From Legionella sp. 515359 (GTDB taxonomy: Bacteria; Pseudomonadota; Gammaproteobacteria; Legionellales; Legionellaceae): a stretch of DNA of 52,282 nt. Every line of letters starts with the position of its first letter. Positions within the stretch are counted from its first letter, which is position 1. The stretch spans positions 1-52,282 of the forward strand of contig JAPCYN010000024.1 in NCBI GenBank assembly GCA_025941565.1, read 5' to 3'. A program made the translations under genes and the position numbers. This document shows positions 1-7,477 of the stretch, piece by piece. The notes under the pieces are model-generated. The model was given only the letters and a program-made list of their open reading frames with translations. It made no database searches and was not told the origin of the DNA.

Positions 1-144
1 CATCTTGAGATCTCCAATGGTGCCATTTTAATGGAAATCTCATCAATGTCATGGTCTTATTTTTGGGGGAAAGGTCATTTTGTTCCGCGCCAAATAATTA
101 GAATCTATATTTCTAAATATTCAAGCCAGAATACCAGGGTTTAG
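1..144 (+). other. Possible 3' end of a reading frame cut by the window edge
   Basis: Frame 1 is open from the first base to a TAG at 142-144, giving 47 codons ending in KYSSQNTRV. The composition is protein-like (WSYFWGKGHFVPRQ), but I recognise no family. It could be the tail of a gene starting left of the window, or chance. From 145 to 332 I see no gene; it serves as the upstream region of the gene at 333. Confidence 0.25.
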
Positions 145-332
145 GGACATAAATGACAACTTCATTATGCAAATGGGAACTAATCTTGACCGAAAACAGC
201 TCCGACGTACACACTAGCCCAAAAGACACCAAGAGCCAGAATTTTGGATTGACAGAGAGTTTTTTAATATCGCCGAAATAAATGCATCATGTTAGAATTT
301 CACCCATTAATATTATTTTTTGAGATGAAATA

Positions 333-1217
333 ATGGGAAAAGTTTTATTAAAACACTTAACACGAGCGCCTGTAGAAATAATTTTGAAACAAGGAATCAA
401 AAGTAAATTCCTTGTAGAAGGAAAAGGGCCTTACTTTCAACAATTTGTTTATTTGTCTGTTATAGAGCGGCTTAACGATTTAGCTAAATATGCCGAGCAG
501 GATTTTGTTTTGGTAGAAAGAAGTGACCAAGAATCTTGCTATGACCACGAGCATAAAAATGATTTTGATCCGATATCTAATCGACCAACTATGACAATTT
601 CAAATTACCTTGATAAAAAAAAACAAGGCTGTAGACCTTTTATGGGGATGCCTGAAGTTTTAGTTTATAATATTGTTCCACCAGAACAAATTGTTGCTTT
701 CGCAAAAACAGAAAAAATTATATCTTGCGATCAAAAATATTCTAAAGATGACGAGCAACTATTAACGCAATATATTAATAATAAATTAAGCCACTATGTT
801 TATTTTGAAGACAGCATGAATGTCGGTTTACATTTTGAATATGGTTTTTTAGACTCCACCAAACGAGGATATTATATCCGAGTTATTTTTAATAAAGAAA
901 AAGTCATAGGACATGAAGAAGAAATTAAATCATTTTTTGAATCTTTTTATTCGTTAGATGAGCTTCTAAATAAAATCCATGCTTCAAAAATAAATTCTCA
1001 GGTAGATGAAGAACAAGAATTTAAAATAGATCAACCTACTAACCGATATGCCATAAGCGTTTTAAACATAAAAAATGAAACCATGGTAGCTCCTATCCTA
1101 GATGATTTGGTAAAGAAGGTTTCCCAATATATGTTAGATCATTTTGGTTTATTTAACACAAAATCTATACAACATCCTAAATCTGACTGTTCTGAAAAAA
1201 TAGAGTTTAGCTTATAA
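333..1217 (+). CDS. Unrecognised 294-residue soluble protein, AT-rich orphan
   Basis: I do not recognise this protein. It has no signal peptide or membrane segment, and it is rich in Lys, Glu, Asn and Tyr, so it is probably cytosolic or translocated. The base composition is clearly more AT-rich than the housekeeping genes to its right, which suggests acquired DNA. The start is ATG at 333 after a weak GAG-type ribosome site; an ATG at 323 is out of frame and meets a stop at once. The C-terminus ends SEKIEFSL, with acidic residues and a hydrophobic residue at position -3. That fits the loose pattern of Dot/Icm substrates but proves nothing. It lies beside decayed DNA at 1218-1810, consistent with a variable region. 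A function cannot be assigned. Confidence 0.75.
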   Translation: MGKVLLKHLTRAPVEIILKQGIKSKFLVEGKGPYFQQFVYLSVIERLNDLAKYAEQDFVLVERSDQESCYDHEHKNDFDPISNRPTMTISNYLDKKKQGCRPFMGMPEVLVYNIVPPEQIVAFAKTEKIISCDQKYSKDDEQLLTQYINNKLSHYVYFEDSMNVGLHFEYGFLDSTKRGYYIRVIFNKEKVIGHEEEIKSFFESFYSLDELLNKIHASKINSQVDEEQEFKIDQPTNRYAISVLNIKNETMVAPILDDLVKKVSQYMLDHFGLFNTKSIQHPKSDCSEKIEFSL

Positions 1218-1810
1218 AGTCCAATTTTTACTTTATAGAGAATTAGATGAGCAATATAAAGAGTAGGGGTAAGTAGAACAGACAGATCACCCGACGCTCA
1301 TATGGCTTTTTGGGGTTAATTCCATATAGCGCTCATTTATCAGCGTGCTCCCTCTTCAACCCTTATTCATCAAGGCTTATCGAGTTTGCATTAATGGAAT
1401 AACCTTCAAGCAATAGTTTTGCAACATATTGAATATTAAAAGAATTTATAAATTTACAAAATGTAAAACCACCCATCATATTAAATGCGAATCCTTCAAA
1501 AAGTACCAATCCAATCTGAAGGACAATTACCAACTGTGGAAGCAGAATTGAATGAGATATCTGGCTGCCATTTAAATCCTGGGACGGCCGTACTTATATG
1601 TATTGGATTCAGACTCAATTTAAGGGAAACTGTTTTTCCATATGTCAAATAATTGCCGCTGTGACGTGCTTAATGGAAGTTGGTAATGATCCGACATAAA
1701 CAAATAAGCGTACACACTACCCCGAGAACAATATATAAATATTGTGCTATATTTTAGGGGCAATTGTATAATAATAGGATTTATATCCTCAACAAAAAGG
1801 AATTGTAAAA
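1218..1810. other. 593-base stretch with decayed coding frames, no intact gene
   Basis: Apart from the endonuclease I relic listed separately, only short open frames are visible. On the plus strand 1485-1652 would encode 55 residues (MRILQKVPIQ to FPYVK) without a ribosome site. On the minus strand two frames, about 1496-1668 and 1363-1590, are open but lack good starts. They overlap and contradict one another, so I read the stretch as degraded coding sequence rather than a working gene. The last 60 bases are AT-rich and hold the upstream region of the gene at 1811. Confidence 0.5.
1620..1724 (-). pseudogene. Relic of an endonuclease I (EndA/Dns family) gene
   Basis: The minus-strand frame here reads RGSVYAYLFMSDHYQLPLS then TSQRQLFDIWKNSFP and stops at 1620. 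Endonuclease I proteins (about 230 residues, secreted DNases) carry the pattern RGxxARAYFYM...Y.L.LS..Q.QLF.AW.K.P at the same spacing, so the resemblance is specific. The PVxxWE continuation and the upstream catalytic region are absent; the open frame upstream of RG (to 1829) does not resemble the family. This is therefore a fragment of about 33 codons, not a gene. It lies just upstream of, and antisense to, the small secreted-protein gene at 1811. The family call is from memory of the motif. Confidence 0.55.
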
Positions 1811-2098
1811 ATGAATAAGTTATTTGCAAAAATCAGTACGGTTAGCCTATTAATGAGTGTTACATTATATGGTTGGGCTGGCCCCTGTAAACCAATTGCA
1901 ATGTCTTGTATGCAAAATGGTTACTTTAAAGGAGGGGAGGGTGCGGGTAAAGAATTAGTCAAAGACTGTGTCTTACCTGTCGCAATGGGTAGTAAAAAGC
2001 TACCAAATACCAATTTTAGTCCAGAGCAATTGCAACAATGCAAAATGAAGTTAGCTGAAAAAATTAAAAGCAAGATGCAACAAAACATGCAACAATAA
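1811..2098 (+). CDS. Small secreted protein with four cysteines
   Basis: The 95-residue product starts with a clear signal peptide: Lys4 and Lys8, a hydrophobic core, and a likely cleavage after WAG near residue 24. The mature part of about 70 residues has four cysteines (GPCKP, MSCMQNG, VKDCVLP, QQCKMK), which could form two disulfides in the periplasm. The C-terminus is a Gln/Met/Lys-rich helix. An AAGGA ribosome site lies 9 bases before the ATG. A strong hairpin follows the stop. I recognise it only as the type of small Legionella exported protein with paired cysteines; no function can be given. It is monocistronic. Confidence 0.75.
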   Translation: MNKLFAKISTVSLLMSVTLYGWAGPCKPIAMSCMQNGYFKGGEGAGKELVKDCVLPVAMGSKKLPNTNFSPEQLQQCKMKLAEKIKSKMQQNMQQ

Positions 2099-2105
2099 TA
2101 TCTAT

Positions 2106-2128
2106 ATCCTCTCCCTATGGGAGAGGAT
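2106..2128. terminator. Bidirectional hairpin terminator
   Basis: ATCCTCTCCC and GGGAGAGGAT pair perfectly (10 bp) around a TAT loop. The hairpin lies between the converging ends of the small secreted gene and the E2 gene, so it can serve both. The following T-tract (TCTTA) is short, so termination strength is uncertain. Confidence 0.7.
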
Positions 2129-2135
2129 TCTTAGG

Positions 2136-3251
2136 TTATTCCTTCTGTAACGATTCCATTACGGCCCCTAAGAAACGAGTTGCTTCGCCTCCAGTGACTG
2201 CTCTGTGGTCAAAACTTAGTGATAAAGGAAGAATATTATGTGCTTCTACAGCTCCTTCAGCGCTGACAACAGCTCCTTGATAGAGTCTGCCTACGGCTAC
2301 GATGGCAACCATTGGTGGAACAATAATCGGACTTGCGAAGCGACCCGCAAATTTTCCAAAATTAGAAAGGGTTATCGTAGCTCCTTTCAATTTATCTGCG
2401 GTGATTTCTCGATTGCTTACAGATTTTTTAAAGTCATTGATCATTTTTCGCAGATCAGCATCGGAAAGTTTTCCTGCATCATGAATAACGGGTACAAATA
2501 ATCCTTCTTCATTATCCATGGCCAAACCAAGATGCACCTGCTCAAAACATTGGCGTGCACTATGTTTTGTATCAAACCATGCATTTAGAGCAGGCTCTTT
2601 TTTCGCGGCATAGATAATTGCTCGAACGAGGCGAACTGTAATATCAGTACCTGGTTTCCAAGCACTAATATCTGCTTCATCAAAAATGCTTACAGGAACT
2701 ACTTCAGTATGAGAGTGAACCATACTGTTGAGCATAGCGCGCCGTACTCCACGCAGCGGTTCAAAGCCTGCAGGAACCTCAGAGTTCTTATCAGCTTGCG
2801 TCTGAACATCATCTCGGGTAATGACACCAAATTCCCCGCTTCCTTTTACCGTAGATAAATCAACACCAAGTTTTTTAGCAAGCATTTTAACTGCGGGGGT
2901 TGCCTTGATCCGATTTCTAGTGGAGTGTTGAACACCCACAGTAAAATTATCTTCAAAGACCTCACTGCTTTCTTCTAAGTTACCAACAACAGTTCCTTTG
3001 TCTGCAGGTTTGGCGCTTGTTGATTCAAAAGCCACCAATGGCTCTCCCGTTTTAATTACATCTCCGGGTGTGCCGTATAATTTACTAATCGTTCCAGACT
3101 GAGGACAGGGTACATCGACTACAGCTTTTGCAGTTTCCATAGAAACTAAAGGTTGATCGGCAACTACAGTATCACCTTCTTTAACAAACCATTCATGAAT
3201 CTCAGCATCCGGTAGACCTTCACCCAAATCAGGTAGATTGAAAATATTCAT
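2136..3251 (-). CDS. E2 component of a 2-oxoacid dehydrogenase complex (dihydrolipoamide acyltransferase)
   Basis: This 371-residue E2 transfers the acyl group from E1 to coenzyme A through a lipoyl arm. Residues 1-78 form one lipoyl domain; the lipoylated lysine should be Lys42 in METAKAVVDV, where many E2s have ETDK. A peripheral-subunit-binding domain lies near 113-150 (KATPAVKMLAKKLG, GSGEFGVITRDD). The catalytic domain runs from about 160 to the end, with DHRAVTGG near the C-terminus carrying the catalytic His. One lipoyl domain and a short chain fit E2s that partner a split E1 alpha/beta (pyruvate, branched-chain or acetoin types). It is the last gene of the operon, 2 bases after E1 beta. 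No E3 is adjacent, so E3 must come from elsewhere. Substrate identity is not decidable here. Confidence 0.93.
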   Translation of the reverse strand: MNIFNLPDLGEGLPDAEIHEWFVKEGDTVVADQPLVSMETAKAVVDVPCPQSGTISKLYGTPGDVIKTGEPLVAFESTSAKPADKGTVVGNLEESSEVFEDNFTVGVQHSTRNRIKATPAVKMLAKKLGVDLSTVKGSGEFGVITRDDVQTQADKNSEVPAGFEPLRGVRRAMLNSMVHSHTEVVPVSIFDEADISAWKPGTDITVRLVRAIIYAAKKEPALNAWFDTKHSARQCFEQVHLGLAMDNEEGLFVPVIHDAGKLSDADLRKMINDFKKSVSNREITADKLKGATITLSNFGKFAGRFASPIIVPPMVAIVAVGRLYQGAVVSAEGAVEAHNILPLSLSFDHRAVTGGEATRFLGAVMESLQKE

Positions 3252-3253
3252 TA

Positions 3254-4228
3254 TTACTCCATTATGCTCATAACGCTGTTTTTAATACGTGTAACACTGG
3301 GTATGTATTGTTTTTCCAGTTGGAAATAGGGCATTACAGTATCATATCCGGTTACCCGTTGGACTGGAGCCATCAAATCAGCCATAGAATTTTCCATAAT
3401 CTGTGCAGAAATTTCGGCACCAACTCCACAAGTTTTTGCTCCCTCATGAACGATAACACATCGTCCGGTCTTCTCTACTGAGGCCAGAATTGTTTCGATA
3501 TCCAGGGGTTTGATCGTGGCAACATCAATTACTTCACAGGAAATGCCTTCATCACCCAATTGTTTAGCTGCTTGTTGGGTTTCGTGAATACTGGCGCCCC
3601 AGCTTACTAGTGTCACGTCATCACCTTGCTGCAAAGTAAAACATTTACCGATGGGGAGCGCTTCACCATTATCTTCAACGGGTTGCTTCACCAGACGATA
3701 AATTCGCTTTGGTTCGAGAAAAATCACTGGGTCAGGATTACGCAGGGCTGCCAAAAGCAGGCCGTAAGCACGTCGTGGTGAGGAAGGAATCACAACCTGT
3801 AAACCAGGAATATGAGCAAATAATGCTTCAGTACTTTCTGAATGATGTTCAGGAGCTCGGATACCACCACCAAAAGGAGCACGGAAAACAAGCGGGCAAT
3901 GCAATCGTCCCCGTGTTCTATTACGCATACGAGCAGCATGACAAATAATTTGGTTCATGGCCGGATAGATAAAGCCCATAAATTGGAATTCAGCAACAGG
4001 TTTCAGTCCTTGTATCGACATACCAATCGCTAATCCAGCGATCATGGACTCTGCCAGAGGAGTATCGAAAACTCTTTTTTCACCAAAGCGCTCCTGCAAT
4101 CCTACTGTGGCACGGAAGACACCGCCGTTTTTACCGACATCTTCTCCAAAAACCACAACATTTTCATCATGAGCTAACTCATAAGCCAAAGCCTGAGTTA
4201 CTGCCTCGATTAAAGTAATATCAGGCAT
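3254..4228 (-). CDS. E1 beta subunit of a 2-oxoacid dehydrogenase
   Basis: The 324-residue protein is the beta chain of the thiamine-diphosphate E1 heterotetramer that decarboxylates the 2-oxoacid and acylates the E2 lipoyl group. Visible family marks are GEDVG at 28-32, RVFDTPLAESMIAGLAIG near 52-70 with the Glu that activates the thiazolium ring, and EHHSES near 126, where the EHHS histidines sit. It has a transketolase pyrimidine-binding half followed by the transketolase C-terminal fold (LVSWGASIHETQQAA; EVIDVATIKPLD). Its ATG overlaps the end of E1 alpha by 8 bases, which indicates translational coupling and matched subunit ratios. PdhB, BkdA2 and AcoB-type proteins cannot be separated by eye. 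Confidence 0.93.
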   Translation of the reverse strand: MPDITLIEAVTQALAYELAHDENVVVFGEDVGKNGGVFRATVGLQERFGEKRVFDTPLAESMIAGLAIGMSIQGLKPVAEFQFMGFIYPAMNQIICHAARMRNRTRGRLHCPLVFRAPFGGGIRAPEHHSESTEALFAHIPGLQVVIPSSPRRAYGLLLAALRNPDPVIFLEPKRIYRLVKQPVEDNGEALPIGKCFTLQQGDDVTLVSWGASIHETQQAAKQLGDEGISCEVIDVATIKPLDIETILASVEKTGRCVIVHEGAKTCGVGAEISAQIMENSMADLMAPVQRVTGYDTVMPYFQLEKQYIPSVTRIKNSVMSIME

Positions 4229-5294
4229 GAGTTGCTTCCTCCATAGCTATTGCACGTTGTTCCACTAAATACTCGGGTAGTTCCGCATAATGATAATCAA
4301 AAATGCTATTGATCGGTTGAGTTTTCATACTCAAGTATTCATTAACTGCTTCCTCTACTTCTTTAGAGCACTGGATTACCAAATCTTCTTCATCTTGCGT
4401 ATTCCAGAGTTTTTGTTCCACAAGAAATTCTTTAAATCGGGAGATGGGTTCTTTGGGTTTGGCCTGATCCACTTCATCACATGGTTGATACCGTGTTGCA
4501 TCATCTGCTGTTGTATGATCGGACAATCGATAAGATAATGCTTCGATTAAGGTAGGCCCCTCGCCACGACGTGCTTTTTCAATTGCATCGCCAATAGCCT
4601 GTCGTGTTGCCAGGACATCATTGCCGTCGATTTGTATCCCTGTAAAACCGGCTGCTATGGCTTTCTGAGCTATAGTTTGTGTTCCAGTTTGTTTGTCTCT
4701 GGGAACTGAAATGGCCCATTGGTTGTTATTTACCACAAAGACAACCGGTAACTTCCAGGTGCCAGCAACATTCATCGCTTCATAAAAATCACCCTCAGAA
4801 GTTCCACCCTCACCAATGGTAACTACTGCAACACGCGGCTGATTTCTATATTGGAACGCAAAAGCAACACCTGCAGCATGTAAACATTGGGATGCAATAG
4901 GAACACAGATAGGTAAGTCTTCAGAATTACAGGAAAACTGACTTCCTCGCTCGTCACCACCCCAGAACGCGAGAATTTCAGACATTTTTACACCGCGTTG
5001 TAGCTGCGCTGCATAATCACGGTAATAGGGAATAAGAACATCCTCGGGACGCATCGCGTGACCAATCGCTGTGGAAATTGCTTCTTGGCCATTTATTGGA
5101 GCATAGGTTCCCATTTTTCCTGTTCTTTGTAATGCGATTGCTTTTTTATCAAAAGTGCGTGTAAGAACCATAATTTTATATAGTTGTTTCAGCACGGAAT
5201 GATCATGGGCAAAAGGAGGTAGTTGACCGTTCAATTTTCCATGTTCATTTAAAAACTGAGTATATGTAATATCAAATTGAGCAACTGTTGCCAT
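4221..5294 (-). CDS. E1 alpha subunit of a 2-oxoacid dehydrogenase
   Basis: This is the thiamine-diphosphate-binding alpha chain. The cofactor motif is GEGGTSEGDFYEAMN followed by VVNNNQWAIS, with an EG where most relatives have GDG. The phosphorylatable-loop region YRLSDHTTADD, typical of this family, is present. I place the start at ATG 5294 (MATVAQFD, 357 residues), because AAGGAG lies 6 bases upstream. A longer frame back to 5336 lacks such a site. It is the first gene of the E1 alpha, E1 beta, E2 operon. The operon promoter must lie in the 245 bases shared with divergent pabB. The complex feeds acyl-CoA (acetyl-CoA or a branched acyl-CoA) into central metabolism. Confidence 0.92.
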   Translation of the reverse strand: MATVAQFDITYTQFLNEHGKLNGQLPPFAHDHSVLKQLYKIMVLTRTFDKKAIALQRTGKMGTYAPINGQEAISTAIGHAMRPEDVLIPYYRDYAAQLQRGVKMSEILAFWGGDERGSQFSCNSEDLPICVPIASQCLHAAGVAFAFQYRNQPRVAVVTIGEGGTSEGDFYEAMNVAGTWKLPVVFVVNNNQWAISVPRDKQTGTQTIAQKAIAAGFTGIQIDGNDVLATRQAIGDAIEKARRGEGPTLIEALSYRLSDHTTADDATRYQPCDEVDQAKPKEPISRFKEFLVEQKLWNTQDEEDLVIQCSKEVEEAVNEYLSMKTQPINSIFDYHYAELPEYLVEQRAIAMEEATHA

Positions 5295-5432
5295 ATGAGG
5301 CTCCTTGTCAATAAAGCGTTTGCATAGCATACTCACAAATTAATTCAAAAACCAGAGAATTTAGGTCAAATTCGCATTACAAAATTCATTGCCTCCTGAG
5401 CGTAACGCGGCTGTGCATAGGTACTTCCGGGG

Positions 5433-5454
5433 AGAGTCAATACTCTGGTTTTTT
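5433..5454 (+). terminator. Weak hairpin plus T-run in the pabB upstream region
   Basis: AGAGT and ACTCT pair around CAAT, followed by GG and six T residues (TGGTTTTTT). This resembles a small intrinsic terminator on the plus strand, yet no plus-strand gene ends before it. It could end a short leader transcript upstream of pabB. The stem is only 5 bp, so this is tentative. Confidence 0.3.
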
Positions 5455-5539
5455 CTGATAAAACCTCCTGGGCGCTGCTGTGCTGCATCAGGCGACTTGG
5501 AAAATAAATTTTTATAATAATTACCTTAAGAGGAATATA

Positions 5540-6862
5540 TTGAGTCAATTTGTATTATATTCATTGGACTATCCTGATTCGTTACATGAATACTACCAAA
5601 AATTACACCATTTACCCGGTTTTGTTCTGCTGGAAAGTACGGATCGTTCCCATGGACGTTATGATATTCTCAGTGCTTACCCTTATGATTTTATTCAAAT
5701 CGATCAAGATACTCATGATTTACCGCATTTATTAAAGAAAATCAGTCACCTCTTATCGCCGATACCCTCTATGGCTGATCTTCCCTTTCAAGGTGGTGCT
5801 CTAGGTTATATTTCTTATGATCTTGGTGCAAAGTTATTAGGTATAGACTCCTGCATCCAACCTACATTAGAAAAAATGCCTTTGTTGGATCTTGGGCTAT
5901 ATGATTGGGCAATTATTGTCGATCACCATCAAAAAAACATAACACTATTTGCAGGAAATACACATCAATCAACTCCTAAAATAGTTGATGAAGTATTGGA
6001 GCGTTGGAATAACATTACCGAGCAGGTTGCTGATGCAACCATTAAAAGTAATTTTACTCCTTTGATGAGCAAACAGGATTACATCAATGCGTTTTCCTCC
6101 GTTTATCAATTTTTAAAAGAGGGAAGGAGCTATCAGGTTAATCTCACACAGCCTTTTCATGCCGCTTATGAAGGAAATAGTTGGGCTTTTTATAAAAAAA
6201 TTTGTATGAAAAACCCTGTTCCTTTTGCTGCTTTTCTAAGGACAGCCCATGCTGATATTTTAAGTTTTTCCCCTGAGCGTTTTCTACTCCATGAAGAGGG
6301 TAAATTGGTTACATCTCCCATTAAAGGAACAATAGCGCGTTCTATGAACCGTGTTGAGGATGAGCATTTAAAGAATGAATTGGCGACTAGTGAAAAAAAT
6401 CGAGCCGAAAATGTGATGATAGTTGACTTATTAAGGAATGATTTGGGTAAGATTGCTCAACCAGGTTCGGTGGGCGTAACCAATTTATGTGAACTACAAA
6501 GTTATAATTCGGTTCATCATTTGGTAAGTACAATTGAAGCCCAATGCTTGCCCGAGATTTCTCCATTCGAAGCGTTTTTATCCTGTTTTCCAGGAGGTTC
6601 TATTACTGGGGCGCCAAAGATTGAGGCTATGCGAATTATTCAGGAACAAGAGTCTTATGCACGAGGCATTTATTGTGGATCTATAGGTTATTTTTCTAGG
6701 CATGGACGTTTTGATACGAATATTGCTATTCGTACGGTTACGGCCAAAGAGAATATTTTACATTTAGCTGCTGGTGGTGGAATAGTTATTGACTCAGACT
6801 GTGAAGATGAATATCGTGAATGTTATATCAAAATAGCAGCGATTATTAATGGACTTAAATGA
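5540..6862 (+). CDS. pabB: Aminodeoxychorismate synthase component I
   Basis: PabB converts chorismate plus ammonia (from PabA) to 4-amino-4-deoxychorismate for folate synthesis. The chorismate-binding half shows SFSPERFLL, SPIKGTIARS, RAENVMIVDLLRNDLGK and CFPGGSITGAPKIEAM, all in the family order. I choose a TTG start at 5540 (LSQFVLYSLDYPD, about 440 residues, normal for PabB), because AAGAGG sits 6 bases upstream. The ATG at 5480 in the same frame adds 20 residues unlike the family and has no ribosome site. A TTG start would hold translation low. pabA is not adjacent. The 3' end overlaps the NUDIX gene by 14 bases, so the two are probably co-transcribed. Anthranilate synthase TrpE is the alternative, but length and the SPERFL region favour PabB. 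Confidence 0.9.
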   Translation: MSQFVLYSLDYPDSLHEYYQKLHHLPGFVLLESTDRSHGRYDILSAYPYDFIQIDQDTHDLPHLLKKISHLLSPIPSMADLPFQGGALGYISYDLGAKLLGIDSCIQPTLEKMPLLDLGLYDWAIIVDHHQKNITLFAGNTHQSTPKIVDEVLERWNNITEQVADATIKSNFTPLMSKQDYINAFSSVYQFLKEGRSYQVNLTQPFHAAYEGNSWAFYKKICMKNPVPFAAFLRTAHADILSFSPERFLLHEEGKLVTSPIKGTIARSMNRVEDEHLKNELATSEKNRAENVMIVDLLRNDLGKIAQPGSVGVTNLCELQSYNSVHHLVSTIEAQCLPEISPFEAFLSCFPGGSITGAPKIEAMRIIQEQESYARGIYCGSIGYFSRHGRFDTNIAIRTVTAKENILHLAAGGGIVIDSDCEDEYRECYIKIAAIINGLK

Positions 6863-7352
6863 TTTTGAAGGGGAAAAACCGGTGCATTCGGCAGTGATTG
6901 TTTTGTATGAGCAATTATCTGACTCATTAATTTTGACGCAACGTAGTGAGCAATTACGTACGCACCCTGGAGAAATTTGTTTTCCTGGTGGTCAATGGGA
7001 AGAAGGGGATGATAATTATTATGTTACTGCACTTAGAGAATTAAATGAAGAGTTAGGTATTGCCTCGGATCGCATCAACTTGATAAAAGAATTAAATACT
7101 CAAAAAACACTTTTAGGAAGTATTATTCATCCCTGGTTTGCACGCATCGAATCAGTTTATCCTTATCAGCTAAATTATCAAGAGGTAGTCCGTTTAATCT
7201 CGATCCCCATGGCCTTGGTTCAGGATGCCACAAATTATAAAGATTTGATGGTTGAACGTGGTGGACTTCGTTACGTTACTTGCGAATTCACTGCGAATAA
7301 GGAAGAGGTATGGGGGGCAACGGCCCACATAATGAAACAATTGGTAAAATAA
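6849..7352 (+). CDS. NUDIX hydrolase of the CoA pyrophosphatase (NudL) type
   Basis: The 167-residue protein has a NUDIX box around residues 47-73 (CFPGGQWEEGDD then ALRELNEELGI). Its spacing, with an extra residue and no central Glu before the REx2EE core, matches the CoA-cleaving group (E. coli NudL, CPGG/FPGG with LRExxEE) rather than MutT. Members of that group split coenzyme A and acyl-CoAs into 4'-phosphopantetheine and 3',5'-ADP. The start overlaps the end of pabB by 14 bases, and no ribosome site stands out, so coupling to pabB is likely. The neighbouring genes handle folate and fatty-acyl-CoA (fadD, convergent), which suits CoA turnover. Substrate remains an inference. Confidence 0.82.
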   Translation: MDLNDFEGEKPVHSAVIVLYEQLSDSLILTQRSEQLRTHPGEICFPGGQWEEGDDNYYVTALRELNEELGIASDRINLIKELNTQKTLLGSIIHPWFARIESVYPYQLNYQEVVRLISIPMALVQDATNYKDLMVERGGLRYVTCEFTANKEEVWGATAHIMKQLVK

Positions 7353-7440
7353 TCCGAGTTAGGAAGAGCGCTTTTATCAGCAATTCCCTATTGTGACTTT
7401 GTCTTAATGATTTAGCTAGGGCAGCCAATATGGGTGGGGT

Positions 7441-7469
7441 AACCTGGGTATCGCTTCGCGCAACCCAGG
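7441..7469. repeat. Palindrome of the CCTGGGT/ACCCAGG family
   Basis: CCTGGGT at 7443-7449 pairs with ACCCAGG at 7463-7469, with an inner CGC-TTC-GCG stem. It lies between the converging ends of the NUDIX gene and fadD, where it could act as a terminator, and resembles palindromes at 31745 and 42867. Confidence 0.6.
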
Positions 7470-7477
7470 CGAGTACT

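Noticed and set aside
196-220. CGTACACACTA at about 205-215, matching the relic at about 1708-1718
   Set aside because: An 11-base match in AT-rich debris is too short to call a duplication or attachment site.
1620-1829. 69-residue minus-strand frame as a complete gene
   Set aside because: Only the last third matches endonuclease I; the upstream part does not, and it is antisense to the real gene start at 1811. Treated as a relic.
5366-5548. 60-residue minus-strand frame upstream of the E1 alpha gene
   Set aside because: It overlaps the pabB start region and has no recognisable family or ribosome site, although RVLTLPGSTYAQPRYAQEAM looks protein-like.
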